Origin: Bradyrhizobium sp.
GTDB taxonomy: Bacteria > Pseudomonadota > Alphaproteobacteria > Rhizobiales > Xanthobacteraceae
Assembly: GCA_030681365.1 (NCBI GenBank)
Contig: JAUXWH010000016.1
Location: 1-39,426, forward strand
Direction of reading: 5' to 3'
Length of the DNA: 39,426 nucleotides
A program made the position numbers and the translations under genes. Below the pieces are notes generated by a model, which was not told where the DNA came from, ran no database searches, and saw nothing but the letters and a program-made list of their open reading frames with translations. Each line of letters begins with the position of its first letter. The stretch's first letter is position 1. Positions 24,447 through 33,726 of the stretch are shown in pieces.

Positions 24447-25760
24447 TCAGTTGGCGCGGCACTCCGAAAGGCGCGGGGTCATCGTTTGATCGCCGCGACT
24501 GACGGCCGTCTCGATCAGTTTACAGGCTCCGGACCGGTCCTGGAACTGGGCATTGTCGGACAGTTTCAATTCGATCAGCGCGGCCATGGCCCCGGGTTCA
24601 TCGAGTTCCGCAGCCTCGAGCGCGTAGTACAGCAGGTGTTTGGGATGGGCGACCCGCGTTTGCGGGTGGGCCGCGAGCAACCGCACGACCTGCAGCCTGG
24701 CGTCGAGATCCCATATGCCGGCCATGTCGATCAGGTTCACCGCCTGCTGCACGTCCCGCGGCACCAGTTTGCCTTCGAGATAGACTTGCCCGAGCACGCC
24801 CTTGACGCTGACGGTGTCCGTGGGGGCTCGCAGCAGCGACAGCGCGCGCTTCGGATCGGCCGGGCCGCCTTCGCCGGCGATCAGCATTTCCGCGAGCACA
24901 GGCGTCGCGCCGCCGGGATCGGGACGGCGGGCCTCCTCGAGCAGCTTTCGCGCACGCACCGGATCCCGTTTGCGGATCGCCTTCGCGAGTTCGGTCCTGG
25001 CACCGTACTGGTAGTGCCCGGGCTCGCTCAATCGTTCGAGGATCTCCATCCCACGGGTACGGTCCTCTGGCTTGTCCGACGCCACCAGCAGGCGTCCGAG
25101 GAACACCTGGAGGTTCCCACGGCTCTCATCCTTGGCGGGGTTGTCGAGGGCGCGCTCCGCCCAGTATCGCGCGGCAGCGGCATCGCGCTTCACGGTGGTG
25201 CCGCGGTCGAGCAGGGTTGCCAGAACCCGCATGGAAACAGCATGGCCGAGTTGGGCGGCCTTGCGCAAGGCGCGGTCGGCCTCGGCCCGCGGCACCATTG
25301 GCGTCCTGTCGGGATCGCCGCGGTCGGACGATTTGTGCGATTCATAGATCTCGTAATTGGCCTCGGCGTCGCCTTGGGCGGCCGCCTCGCGCAGCAGGGT
25401 GAGCGACTCCGCCCGTTGCTTGTGCGGCATCGCGCGCGCCACCGCCACCTTGAAAAGCGCATTGTTCGGCTCCGCCGCGAGCGCCATGTCGCAGCTCCTG
25501 CGCCGTAATTCCGCGCGACGGCGTTCGGCTTCGCCAAAGGGATACTCGTTCAGATTGGACAGCCGCCGGCAGGTCTCGGCCGCCGTGGCTGCCGTCAGCG
25601 GCGGCTCCAGCGCGGCTTCGGTCTCCACCTCCGGCGACAGCGGCGACTGAAACATCGCCACGATGGCGCTGACGGACGCGAACAGGGCGACCCACATCAC
25701 GATCGCGCGCCTTCGAGACGGCAGGCCGTCGCCTGCGGGAATAGCCGGGGGTGTAGCCAT
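24447..25760 (-). CDS. membrane-anchored Sel1/TPR-like repeat protein
   Basis: 437 residues. One transmembrane helix near the N-terminus (about 18-38, RAIVMWVALFASVSAIVAMF) with short cytoplasmic Arg-rich start implies a periplasmic body. That body is helical and repeat-like, with Sel1-type units such as ALRKAAQLGHAVSMRVLATL followed by RDAAAARYWAERAL, and DPKRALSLLRAP and LINMAG-like turns. Such repeats serve as protein-interaction scaffolds. Two cysteines near the end (SGACKLIE, SECRAN) could form a disulphide. No precise function can be assigned. It lies 36 bases upstream of clpS on the same strand. Confidence 0.7.
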   Translation of the reverse strand: MATPPAIPAGDGLPSRRRAIVMWVALFASVSAIVAMFQSPLSPEVETEAALEPPLTAATAAETCRRLSNLNEYPFGEAERRRAELRRRSCDMALAAEPNNALFKVAVARAMPHKQRAESLTLLREAAAQGDAEANYEIYESHKSSDRGDPDRTPMVPRAEADRALRKAAQLGHAVSMRVLATLLDRGTTVKRDAAAARYWAERALDNPAKDESRGNLQVFLGRLLVASDKPEDRTRGMEILERLSEPGHYQYGARTELAKAIRKRDPVRARKLLEEARRPDPGGATPVLAEMLIAGEGGPADPKRALSLLRAPTDTVSVKGVLGQVYLEGKLVPRDVQQAVNLIDMAGIWDLDARLQVVRLLAAHPQTRVAHPKHLLYYALEAAELDEPGAMAALIELKLSDNAQFQDRSGACKLIETAVSRGDQTMTPRLSECRAN

Positions 25761-26001
25761 GCTGATGCCGTGTTCGTCTTTATCGTATGGTCCGGCGCGC
25801 CGCGCGCTGCATCTGTCGCGTCACGGCCGGATTTCGTTCAATTCGGGCGTGGCGGCGACGGCACGGGTGCGCAAGCCGGAAAACCCGGGCCGAATGAGGC
25901 AACCACGTGGCTAACCTGAAAGTGTAGGGACAATTCATGTTCCTGCTTTTCGCGCCGCAATTTGCGTGTCACCATCTTCGCCGACGACGGGAGGTCCGCT
26001 G

Positions 26002-26853
26002 ATGCGCTGGTGTGTCTCGATCGGGGCGGTGCTTGTCGCAGGCGCCATGGCCGGAGGTGACGTGGCGGGAATCGCCGCGCCGAACCCCAGCAACCGGTTC
26101 GGCCTTCATCTGGCCGGGAAAGAACCCGATCCGTCCGTCGACGTCGAACTGGTGCTCGCGGTCGATGTTTCCTATTCGATGGACATGGACGAGCTTGCGC
26201 TTCAGCGCGAAGGCTACGCGCAGGCCATCATCTCCAAGGAATTTCTGCAGGCGCTGAAGAGCGGCCCGAACGGCAAGATTTCCGTGACCTACTTCGAATG
26301 GGCGGCATCGAACGACCAGAAGCTTGTTATTCCCTGGCGGGTGATCGACGGCCCGGAGACCGCCGATGCCGTCGCCACCGAGATTTTGAGAACGCCGATC
26401 CGTCGGGCGTCGCGCACCTCGATCTCCGGGGCGATCAATTTCGCCCTGCCGCTGTTCGACGAGAACCCGCACCGGGGCATCCGGCGCGTGATCGATATCT
26501 CCGGCGACGGCCCCAACAACAACGGCTCGCCGGTCGCGGTCGCGCGCGATGCCGCGGTAGAGAAGGGGGTCGTCATCAACGGCCTGCCGATCATGGTGAA
26601 GGAGCTGTCTTATTCGACGATGGACATCGGCGACCTCGATTTCTACTACGAGGACTGCGTCATCGGCGGCCCGGGCTCCTTCGTGGTGGCGATCAAGGAC
26701 CGCGACAAGTTCAAGGAGGCGATCCGCACCAAGCTGGTAATGGAGGTCGCCGGGCGGACGCCCGAGCGCCCGGTCGTCCCGACGGCGGCGAAGGAACCGC
26801 GGGTGAACTGCATGGTCGGCGAGAAGATCTGGCAGGAGCGGTGGGGACGGTGA
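26002..26853 (+). CDS. DUF1194 family secreted protein with VWA-type domain
   Basis: 283 residues from ATG 26002, with GGAGG 7 bases upstream; an upstream GTG (25966) is rejected. A signal-like N-terminus (MRWCVSIGAVLVAGAMAGG) precedes the domain, which starts VDVELVLAVDVSYSMDMDEL. The D-x-S-x-S metal-ion-dependent adhesion motif is Asp55-Val-Ser57-Tyr-Ser59. VIDISGDGPNNNGSP is the second hallmark of DUF1194. The domain probably binds a protein ligand through Mg2+ in the periplasm; the partner is unknown. It converges with the rRNA methyltransferase gene. Confidence 0.85.
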   Translation: MRWCVSIGAVLVAGAMAGGDVAGIAAPNPSNRFGLHLAGKEPDPSVDVELVLAVDVSYSMDMDELALQREGYAQAIISKEFLQALKSGPNGKISVTYFEWAASNDQKLVIPWRVIDGPETADAVATEILRTPIRRASRTSISGAINFALPLFDENPHRGIRRVIDISGDGPNNNGSPVAVARDAAVEKGVVINGLPIMVKELSYSTMDIGDLDFYYEDCVIGGPGSFVVAIKDRDKFKEAIRTKLVMEVAGRTPERPVVPTAAKEPRVNCMVGEKIWQERWGR

Positions 26854-26883
26854 GGGATGCTGCGCTTGAGCGGCGAGTTCTTC

Positions 26884-26909
26884 TTATCCTCCTCTGGAGG
26901 GGAGGGTAA
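26884..26909. terminator. 11-bp hairpin between convergent DUF1194 and methyltransferase genes
   Basis: TTATCCTCCTC, loop TGGA, GGGGAGGGTAA, with two G-T pairs on the plus strand. No U-run follows on either side, so it may be a weak terminator, an mRNA-stabilising stem or a repeat fragment. Confidence 0.4.
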
Positions 26910-26952
26910 GCGGAGCGCGCATCAAAAAATACGCAGCGAAGATCGAAGCCCG

Positions 26953-28191
26953 CTACCGCCTGAACCGCGCTACCAACTCGACATGCGGCGTATGCCTGAA
27001 CTGATCGACCGGCGTCACGCTCTCGATTTTGTATCCACCATCGATCAGGATCCGGGCGTCGCGCGCGAAGGTCGCGACGTTGCAGGACACCGAAATCACC
27101 ACGGGTATCTTGCTGGCGGCGAGGTGTTTGGCCTGCGCCTCGGCGCCCTGCCGCGGCGGATCGAACACGACGGTGTCGTAGTCGCGCAATTCCTGCGGCA
27201 CCAGCGGACGCCGGAACAGGTCGCGCGCCTCGGCCTTGACCGGCTTCAGCCCCGACGTCGAGGTCGCGGCCTTCTGCAGCGCCGTCACCGCGCCGGCATC
27301 GCTGTCGAAGGCGGAGACCCGCGATTTCGCCGCCAGTCTCAGGGCAAAAGGTCCGACTCCGCAGAACAGGTCGGCGATGTGTTTCGAGCGCTTGCAATGT
27401 CCCGACACCAGCGCCGCCAGGGCTTCCTCGCCGGCGACCGTGGCCTGCAGGAACGAACCCGGCGGCAACGTCACCTGGGCGGCACCCATCATGATGGTCG
27501 GCGGTATGCGCATCAGCACCAGCTCGCCATGCCGCGTCAGCCGCGCCAGCCGGTGTTGCTCGGCCAGGCGCGACAGTGCCGCGATCAGCGTTGACGGCAG
27601 CGGGCCGGAGCCGCGCACGTCGACGTCGAGGCCGACATCGGTGGTCGTGATCTGGATGTCGAGGGGTTTTCCGATCACGGTCAACGGCTCGGCCAACGCC
27701 CAGGCCGCATCGAGCGCGCCGCTCAGACCGGGATCGAGGATTGGACAGCGGTCGACCGGAATGATGTCGTGCAAACCTGCCGCACTGAAGCCGACCTTGA
27801 GCACTTCGTGGGTGCCCATCCTTGCATGCAGCGTGATCCGGCGGCGGCCGCGGCCATGGGCGTCGACCAGCGCATCCACGTCGCACTCGATGCCAAACCG
27901 TGCCAGCGTCTCGACCACGATGCCGCGTTTCCAGACGCGGTAGTGTTCGCTTTCCCAATGCTGGATCGCGCATCCCCCGCAGATGCCGAAATGCGGGCAA
28001 AACGGTGCGATCCGCTGCGGGCTCGCGGCCTCGACCTGCAGCAGGCGGCGGCGGTCGGGATGACCCGGCACCGGCGCCACTTCGACGGTCTCGCCTGACA
28101 GCGCGTACGGCACATAGATCGCCATTCCGCCCGAAACGGCGACGCCGTCGCCGTGATGGCCGACGTGATCGATGGTGAGGTGCTCAACCAC
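26953..28191 (-). CDS. 23S rRNA (uracil-5-)-methyltransferase, RlmD/RumA type
   Basis: 412 residues from GTG 28191. It methylates C5 of a uridine using S-adenosylmethionine. An N-terminal TRAM-like domain ([20 protein letters not shown]) precedes the Fe-S cluster cysteines [10 protein letters not shown] plus Cys in VDRCPIL. The SAM-binding motif is [16 protein letters not shown], with the FDPPRQGA motif and the catalytic Cys in [12 protein letters not shown]. The frame is open upstream to 28284, but the GTG overlaps the last 8 bases of tlyA, so translational coupling is likely. Whether the site is U747 or U1939 cannot be told. Confidence 0.88.
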   Translation of the reverse strand: MVEHLTIDHVGHHGDGVAVSGGMAIYVPYALSGETVEVAPVPGHPDRRRLLQVEAASPQRIAPFCPHFGICGGCAIQHWESEHYRVWKRGIVVETLARFGIECDVDALVDAHGRGRRRITLHARMGTHEVLKVGFSAAGLHDIIPVDRCPILDPGLSGALDAAWALAEPLTVIGKPLDIQITTTDVGLDVDVRGSGPLPSTLIAALSRLAEQHRLARLTRHGELVLMRIPPTIMMGAAQVTLPPGSFLQATVAGEEALAALVSGHCKRSKHIADLFCGVGPFALRLAAKSRVSAFDSDAGAVTALQKAATSTSGLKPVKAEARDLFRRPLVPQELRDYDTVVFDPPRQGAEAQAKHLAASKIPVVISVSCNVATFARDARILIDGGYKIESVTPVDQFRHTPHVELVARFRR

Positions 28192-28933
28192 GGCGCGCGC
28201 CGAGGAAGAACTCGATGTTGCCGTCGCCGCCTGATATCGGCGACGGAAACACCTGGATGTCGGTGCAGCCGAGCGATGCGGCAAACGCCGTGATGTCGTC
28301 GCAGACTTCCTGGTGCACCATGGCGTTGCGGATGATGCCGCGCTTGGAATGCCTTCGCGGCGCCTCGAATTGCGGTTTTATGAGTGCCAGGAGATGCATC
28401 GGCGCCGCGGCCAGCGACAGCGCCACGGGAAGCACTGATTTCAGCGAGATGAAACTGACGTCGATCACCACGACGTCGGGCCGCGCGGGCAGGCGCTTGC
28501 CTTCGAAGCTGCGGATGTCGGTCTCTTCCATCGAGACGATCTTGGGGTGGCCGCGCAACGAGGGATGCAATTGCTCGCGGCCGACGTCGATCGCAAACAC
28601 CAGGCTGGCGCCATTCGCCAGCAACACTTCGGTAAAGCCGCCGGTCGAGGCGCCGACGTCGAGGCAGACGTGATCCTCGATCTCAACGGGATACAGTTCC
28701 AGCGCGCCTGCCAGCTTGACGCCGCCGCGCGAGACGAAGGGGTGGGCGGGCTGCGCCCGAATCACGGCGTCGGCCGCAATGCCCTCGGATGGCTTCTGGA
28801 CCTGCTTGTCGTCGGCGGTGACGAGGCCGGCTTCGATCGCAGCCTGGGCCCGCGCGCGGCTTTCGAACAGGCCGCGCTCGACCAGCAGCATATCCGCGCG
28901 CTTGCGAGGAGAGGGCGTGCTCCGCCTGGTCAA
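28184..28933 (-). CDS. tlyA: TlyA-family RNA methyltransferase (S4 and FtsJ-like domains)
   Basis: An S4 RNA-binding domain ([20 protein letters not shown], about 12-70) is followed by an FtsJ/RrmJ-like methyltransferase domain with the SAM site [20 protein letters not shown] and the catalytic-Lys region [11 protein letters not shown]. TlyA proteins 2'-O-methylate rRNA in mycobacteria and are sometimes called haemolysins. The start is uncertain. TTG 28933 (249 residues) overlaps the upstream stop as TTGA and keeps the full S4 domain; ATG 28993 would give 269 residues and overlap the upstream gene by 64 bases; ATG 28891 would cut the S4 domain. Confidence 0.85.
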   Translation of the reverse strand: MTRRSTPSPRKRADMLLVERGLFESRARAQAAIEAGLVTADDKQVQKPSEGIAADAVIRAQPAHPFVSRGGVKLAGALELYPVEIEDHVCLDVGASTGGFTEVLLANGASLVFAIDVGREQLHPSLRGHPKIVSMEETDIRSFEGKRLPARPDVVVIDVSFISLKSVLPVALSLAAAPMHLLALIKPQFEAPRRHSKRGIIRNAMVHQEVCDDITAFAASLGCTDIQVFPSPISGGDGNIEFFLGARRG

Positions 28934-29508
28934 GGTCGGCTCGATGCCTGCGCCGGCGCGGCGCCGAGCCGCCCGGCAGCCATGCGTACGCACGTCTCAA
29001 AGGCGGTCAGGTCATACCAGAGATCCGCAGTCGCCTGCCGTGGCGTCACCAGCGCGCAGCCGTGCAGGTCGAGCGCATGAATCATCATCAGATTATCGCT
29101 CAATCCGAAATCCTCGACGGTCAGGCCGTCAGCATCGACCAGGCGGCCATCCTGCTGTTCTACCGTGGTGAATTTGCGCACGCGGTCGGCGTAGGGTGTC
29201 GGATCGTTGCAATAACCGAGGCAGAGTTTCCCGCGTCCCGCCATATAGCCGAGTTCGTAGACCGTGCCGGCATCCGCGCTCGCCCCGCGAAACGGCGTGA
29301 GATTGGCGATGATGGCGCTGGCCTCGATCATCATGTCCTTGTTGCCCCCGAAGATGTTGAGCGAAGCATCGCGGGCCGACAGGTCGACGGCGTTATCCAG
29401 CGGATAGAGCCCGATCAGGCCGTGCCGGGCGCAAATTTCGGCCTTGCGCCTGCCGATCTCGACGGCGTCTGGCAGGAACACATCGGGGCCGGCGAGATAG
29501 ATCTTCAT
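28930..29508 (-). CDS. nucleoside 2-deoxyribosyltransferase family protein
   Basis: 192 residues from ATG 29508 (MKIYLAGPDVFLPDAVEIG); the frame is open upstream through a repeat, which is rejected. The opening YLAGPDVF and the later GASADAGTVYELGYMAGRGK, with the probable nucleophilic Glu, are the family pattern. Such enzymes exchange or hydrolyse the base of deoxynucleosides or deoxynucleoside 5'-monophosphates. The end ([10 protein letters not shown]) is disordered. The stop overlaps the probable TTG start of tlyA. Confidence 0.82.
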   Translation of the reverse strand: MKIYLAGPDVFLPDAVEIGRRKAEICARHGLIGLYPLDNAVDLSARDASLNIFGGNKDMMIEASAIIANLTPFRGASADAGTVYELGYMAGRGKLCLGYCNDPTPYADRVRKFTTVEQQDGRLVDADGLTVEDFGLSDNLMMIHALDLHGCALVTPRQATADLWYDLTAFETCVRMAAGRLGAAPAQASSRP

Positions 29509-29526
29509 GAGAGACAGTATCTCCGC

Positions 29527-29637
29527 CCTCATCCTGAGGAGCGGCGTCTTCGCCGCGTCTCGAAGGATGAGAGGAACCGGTGCCCGCTGCCTATCCTTCG
29601 AGACGTCGCGCAAGCGCGCGGCTCCTGAGGATGAGGT
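29527..29637. repeat. palindromic intergenic repeat, family D
   Basis: CCTCATCCTGAGGAGCGGC, GTCTCGAAGGATGAG on the left and CTATCCTTCGAGACG, GGCTCCTGAGGATGAGG on the right form a long imperfect hairpin. It fills the gap between dxs and the deoxyribosyltransferase gene. Confidence 0.8.
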
Positions 29638-29658
29638 CAATATTCGCTAGAACGAACC

Positions 29659-31605
29659 TCAGGCCAGCTTCACCGTTTCGGCCTTGAAATCCTTGCCCAG
29701 CGCTTCGAACACCTTGGCGACGATGCCCTTGGCGTCGAGGCCGGCGCGGGCGTACATCGCGTTCGGCGAATCATGGTCCATGAACTCGTCGGGCAGCACC
29801 ATCGAGCGCATCCGCAGTCCGCCATCGAGCATGCCGTGGTCCGACAGCGTCTGCATCACATGGGAGCCGAAGCCGCCGATCGAGCCTTCCTCGATGGTGA
29901 GCAGCACTTCGTGCTCGCGCGCCAGTTTCAGGATCATGTCGAGATCGAGCGGTTTCATGAAGCGGGCGTCGGCAATCGTGGTGGAGAGGCCGAGGGCCGC
30001 GAGTTCGTCGGCAGCCTTTTCGCATTCGGCCAGACGGGTGCCGAACGACAGCAACGCGATCTTGCTGCCCTCGCGAATGATGCGGCCCTTGCCGATCTCG
30101 AGCGCAACGCCGAATTCGGGCATTTCGACGCCGCGGCCTTCGCCGCGCGGATAACGCACCGCGCTCGGTCGGTCGTTGATCGCGACCTGGGTCGCCACCA
30201 TGTGCACCAGTTCGGCTTCATCGGAGGCGGCCATGATGACGAAATTGGGCAGGCAGCCGAGATAGGCGTTGTCGAACGATCCGGCGTGGGTGGCGCCGTC
30301 GGCACCGACCAGGCCGGCACGGTCGATCGCGAAGCGGACCGGCAGGCTCTGGATCGCCACGTCGTGGACGATCTGGTCATAGCCGCGCTGCAGGAAGGTC
30401 GAATAGATCGCGCAGAACGGCTTGTAGCCCTCGGTGGCGAGACCCGCCGCGAAGGTCACGGCATGCTGCTCGGCAATGCCGACGTCGAACGTGCGGTCCG
30501 GGAACGCCTTGTTGAAGATGTCGATGCCGGTACCCGACGGCATCGCCGCGGTAATGCCGACGATCTTGTCGTCCTTCTCCGCTTCCTTGACGAGGCTCTG
30601 GCCGAAGACGTTCTGATAGGCGGGCGCATTCGGCTTTGATTTCGACTGGGCGCCGGTGGCGACGTCGAACTTGACGACCGCGTGGTATTTGTCGGCGGCC
30701 GCTTCCGCCGGGCCATAGCCCTTGCCCTTCTGGGTCACGACATGGACCAGGATCGGGCCGGTCTCCATGTCGCGGACGTTCTTCAGCACGGGCAGCAGAT
30801 GGTCGAGATTGTGGCCGTCGATCGGGCCGACATAGTAGAAGCCGAGCTCCTCGAACAGCGTGCCGCCGTCCATCATGAAGCCACGGGAATATTCCTCGAC
30901 GCGACTGGCGCGGTTGGAGATGATTTTCGGCAGATGGGTGCCGAGCTGCTTGGCGGCCTCGCGCAGCGTGCGGTAGGTCTTGCCGGAGTACAGTCGCGAC
31001 AGATAGGCCGACATTGCGCCGACCGGCGGCGCGATCGACATGTCGTTGTCGTTGAGAATGACGATCAGCCGCGAATTCATCGCGCCGGCATTGTTCATGG
31101 CTTCATAGGCCATGCCCGCGGACATCGCGCCGTCGCCGATCACGGCGATGACGTTGTTCTTGCCGCCGGAGAGGTCGCGCGCCACGGCCATGCCGAGCGC
31201 CGCCGAGATCGAGGTCGAGGAGTGGGCGGCGCCGAACGGGTCGTAGTCGCTTTCAGTGCGCTTGGTGAAGCCGCTCAATCCGCCGCCGGTGCGCAGGGTG
31301 CGGATGCGGTCGCGGCGGCCGGTCAGGATCTTGTGCGGATAGGCCTGGTGGCCGACGTCCCAGATCAGACGGTCGCGCGGAGTATCGAAGATGTAGTGGA
31401 TCGCCGTGGTCAGCTCCACGACGCCGAGGCCGGCGCCGAAATGCCCGCCGGTGACCGAGACGGCATCGATGGTTTCCTGGCGCAATTCGTCGGCAACCTG
31501 CCGCACCTGCTCCACCTTGAGCCGACGCAGGTCGTCCGGGGTGCGGATCGTGTCGAGAAGCGGCGTTTTACTGAATGTGGTCACAGCGATATTCCAATTT
31601 TGCAT
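29659..31605 (-). CDS. dxs: 1-deoxy-D-xylulose-5-phosphate synthase
   Basis: 648 residues, full length. It condenses pyruvate and glyceraldehyde 3-phosphate, the first step of the MEP isoprenoid pathway, and also feeds thiamine and pyridoxal synthesis. Visible features: [20 protein letters not shown] (about 51-70), [18 protein letters not shown], the thiamine-diphosphate motif [20 protein letters not shown], and the transketolase-type [17 protein letters not shown] with the catalytic Glu. ATG 31605 gives [20 protein letters not shown]. The cluster downstream on the same strand is deoxyribosyltransferase, tlyA and the rRNA methyltransferase. Confidence 0.96.
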   Translation of the reverse strand: MQNWNIAVTTFSKTPLLDTIRTPDDLRRLKVEQVRQVADELRQETIDAVSVTGGHFGAGLGVVELTTAIHYIFDTPRDRLIWDVGHQAYPHKILTGRRDRIRTLRTGGGLSGFTKRTESDYDPFGAAHSSTSISAALGMAVARDLSGGKNNVIAVIGDGAMSAGMAYEAMNNAGAMNSRLIVILNDNDMSIAPPVGAMSAYLSRLYSGKTYRTLREAAKQLGTHLPKIISNRASRVEEYSRGFMMDGGTLFEELGFYYVGPIDGHNLDHLLPVLKNVRDMETGPILVHVVTQKGKGYGPAEAAADKYHAVVKFDVATGAQSKSKPNAPAYQNVFGQSLVKEAEKDDKIVGITAAMPSGTGIDIFNKAFPDRTFDVGIAEQHAVTFAAGLATEGYKPFCAIYSTFLQRGYDQIVHDVAIQSLPVRFAIDRAGLVGADGATHAGSFDNAYLGCLPNFVIMAASDEAELVHMVATQVAINDRPSAVRYPRGEGRGVEMPEFGVALEIGKGRIIREGSKIALLSFGTRLAECEKAADELAALGLSTTIADARFMKPLDLDMILKLAREHEVLLTIEEGSIGGFGSHVMQTLSDHGMLDGGLRMRSMVLPDEFMDHDSPNAMYARAGLDAKGIVAKVFEALGKDFKAETVKLA

Positions 31606-31932
31606 GTCGGGACGAACTGCCCGACGTGAGATAGGTTGCGCAACATCGGCGCAGCGAAAACCCGGGCGCCGGATGCTACTGAGCAGGCCGAAGCCTGATG
31701 AGAAAGCCTAGTCGCGTTCCGGATCGGTCAATGTGATATGCATCACCTTTGGCGGCTTCGCCCTTCCCAGAAAATTTTGTCAGCCATTTGAGGCGCTTAA
31801 CCTTGCCGAAATTCGCGGCAGGGTGCCCTCAATAGCCCATAGAACTCCAAGCTTTACACCAAAGCGGCCGCTAAAGCCAACCCGCCGGGGCGCTGCCACG
31901 CACCACGGTTAAAGGGGCGGGGGGACCGGCTT
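31606..31932. other. 327-bp gap upstream of dxs
   Basis: No gene is visible. It contains a CRP-like dyad at 31732-31747 and a small hairpin at 31803-31825 (CCTTGCCG with CGGCAGGG). No intrinsic terminator for the serine hydrolase gene is clear. Confidence 0.55.
31732..31747. promoter_or_regulatory. CRP/FNR-family-like binding site upstream of dxs
   Basis: TGTGA-TATGCA-TCACC matches the enterobacterial CRP half-sites TGTGA-N6-TCACA except the last base. It lies about 127 bases before the dxs start. CRP-family sites in this lineage are poorly known, so this is a resemblance only. Confidence 0.3.
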
Positions 31933-33231
31933 TCAACCGCGGCGCCGCGCCGAAGGTTCCATCTCGCCCAATTTCGCGGCATCCGCCGGGCCGGCACGGG
32001 CGGATTCAAGCCTTTTCCAGGCCCATTCCCGGGCGGTGGCATCGCCGGTCGCGATCGCCAGAGCATCCTCGGGACGAGCCATGCGGTCGCTTAGCGGGAT
32101 CGGACCACAGACAATCATGAAAAAGTCATAGGCATGCGGCCGCTCATTGGCCATCACGAACTGGAAGTGGACCCGAAAGAACTGCCAGCGGAACAGGTTG
32201 TAATGCTCGGGCTTGATGATTTCGCGGAACCGGACCGGCACGATGGTGGGGTTGCGCCGGGCCGCTCCGACGTCGATGCCGTGGCCCGCAACCGGATCGA
32301 ACGGATAGAAATTCATCACATCCTTGCGCGACTGGCAGTCGATCCAGTCGATCGAAGGCTCCACCGCCAGCAAGCGAAGATCGTCGCGGAAATTCTGCGA
32401 AGCGGCATGAAAGCCGACGATCGGGAAATTGCCGCCGATGGTCAAAAGGACGACGCGCGGGCCATGCCGTCCGAGGTCAGGGTCGAGCCTGAGCGCGCGC
32501 GCCAGGATTTCGATCCCCAGAAACGATCCCGAACTGTGGCCGACCACGACGATTTCCTCGGCATCGCTGCAGCGCGCTGTCTTGACGAGGTATTGTGCGA
32601 AACGGTCGATCCGCGCGTCCCAGTCCGGCCGCTGACGGTGCGAGAATTCCCAGGTCCAGATCGTGTCGGACAACAAATAGAGCAGGTAGGTGGCGTTTTC
32701 CGTGTATTTCAGCACCGAGCCCAGGACGGCGACGAACAGCACCGCCGCGGCAGCCATGCCGAACAGGTCGGGAACGCCGAGGGCTTGCAAGCCCTTCGCG
32801 AAGCCGAAGGCGATGCCAAACGACCCCAGCACCTCCAGAAACAGCAGGAAATGCGGGTAGGTGATGAAGGTCGCGAACCGCCAATGCGCCCGCCAGAACC
32901 GCGCGATGGTGCCGCGGAAGACCAGCCGCCAGTAGATCCACATGGCGTGAAAGACCGTGCTCCAGATCGGTGCGGCAAGGTCGCGCTGGATCAGGTCCTC
33001 GAACCGCAGGAAATCATAGGCCGTGCGGGTCTGCCAATCGCCGGCCTTGGTCTCGATCGACCACGACGCGGTTTCGCCGTCGGGCGAGGTCTGCGGGCGG
33101 CTCATGGTGGCGTTGAGCTGATACAGCCGGCCAAACTTGCGCAGTTCGGTCCTGAACATGCGGTAGTACTGCGCAAGCCCGCGCGGATCGTATCCCTGCA
33201 CATAGATGATATGGCGGTGCTGAACGCGCAC
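31933..33231 (-). CDS. membrane-embedded alpha/beta-hydrolase of unknown function
   Basis: 432 residues. The protein starts with HIIYVQGYDPRGLAQYY (7-23), which looks like the first strand and oxyanion loop of an alpha/beta hydrolase. Two hydrophobic segments interrupt the fold at about 121-147 and 157-174. The nucleophile elbow is VVVGHSSGSFLGI, with Gly231-His-Ser233-Ser-Gly235. A later conserved-looking His is in AGHGIDVG or KPEHYNLFRW. No lipase or esterase family is recognised with certainty. It may act on a lipid or a membrane-bound substrate (inference). It is the first gene upstream of dxs on the same strand but 327 bases away, and xseB lies 170 bases further upstream. Confidence 0.6.
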   Translation of the reverse strand: MRVQHRHIIYVQGYDPRGLAQYYRMFRTELRKFGRLYQLNATMSRPQTSPDGETASWSIETKAGDWQTRTAYDFLRFEDLIQRDLAAPIWSTVFHAMWIYWRLVFRGTIARFWRAHWRFATFITYPHFLLFLEVLGSFGIAFGFAKGLQALGVPDLFGMAAAAVLFVAVLGSVLKYTENATYLLYLLSDTIWTWEFSHRQRPDWDARIDRFAQYLVKTARCSDAEEIVVVGHSSGSFLGIEILARALRLDPDLGRHGPRVVLLTIGGNFPIVGFHAASQNFRDDLRLLAVEPSIDWIDCQSRKDVMNFYPFDPVAGHGIDVGAARRNPTIVPVRFREIIKPEHYNLFRWQFFRVHFQFVMANERPHAYDFFMIVCGPIPLSDRMARPEDALAIATGDATAREWAWKRLESARAGPADAAKLGEMEPSARRRG

Positions 33232-33400
33232 GTAACGATGATCCCCGGACTGACGGCCGGACTATATCAGGCCGCTCAACCCGCCAAGAACTAATTCAGC
33301 CCCTCCCGGGCCGCCTGCCGGCGAAATCGCCTATTGTTCTCACCTGTTGCCCGAGAGCGACTGCCCGAGAGCGATGTCAATCCGGCCGGGCGGCTGGCCG

Positions 33401-33652
33401 TCACTGCACGTCGAGCGGCTCGGTACCGGTGACCTGGCCGCTGGAATCGGTGGTGATCTTGTCGACCCGCGCTTCGGCCTGCCGCAGCAGCTCCTCGCAG
33501 CGCCGTTTCAGGGCCTCGCCGCGCTCGTAGATGGCCACCGATTCCTCCAGCGGCACCTTGCCGTCCTCGAGCCGCTTGACGATCGATTCCAGTTCCTCGA
33601 TCGCGCGTTCGAAGCTCAGCTTCTTGACGTCCGTTTGGGTGTTTTCGGCCAT
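33401..33652 (-). CDS. xseB: exodeoxyribonuclease VII small subunit
   Basis: 83 residues from ATG 33652 (MAENTQTDVKKLSFERAIEE); an upstream ATG at 33694 is less likely. The family pattern is FERAIEELESIVKRLEDGKV followed by PLEESVAIYERGEALKRRCE, forming two helices. XseB assembles around XseA to form the nuclease that degrades single-stranded DNA. xseA is not in the window. The gene lies 75 bases downstream of the HDAC-like gene and is probably co-transcribed with it. Confidence 0.93.
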   Translation of the reverse strand: MAENTQTDVKKLSFERAIEELESIVKRLEDGKVPLEESVAIYERGEALKRRCEELLRQAEARVDKITTDSSGQVTGTEPLDVQ

Positions 33653-33726
33653 ATTGCTTTCCCGGATGCGCCGCTTGGCGAGGCGCAGACTCAAATGGAT
33701 CTATGCGGATGTATTGTGGCGGGAAT

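Noticed and set aside
26711..28000. A 429-codon open frame on the minus strand
   Set aside because: It lies one frame off the rRNA methyltransferase gene; the Arg/Gly-rich composition is typical of shadow frames in GC-rich DNA.
28184..28933. TlyA as a haemolysin or virulence factor
   Set aside because: S4 plus FtsJ-like domains indicate RNA methylation; the name is historical and nothing nearby suggests a toxin.
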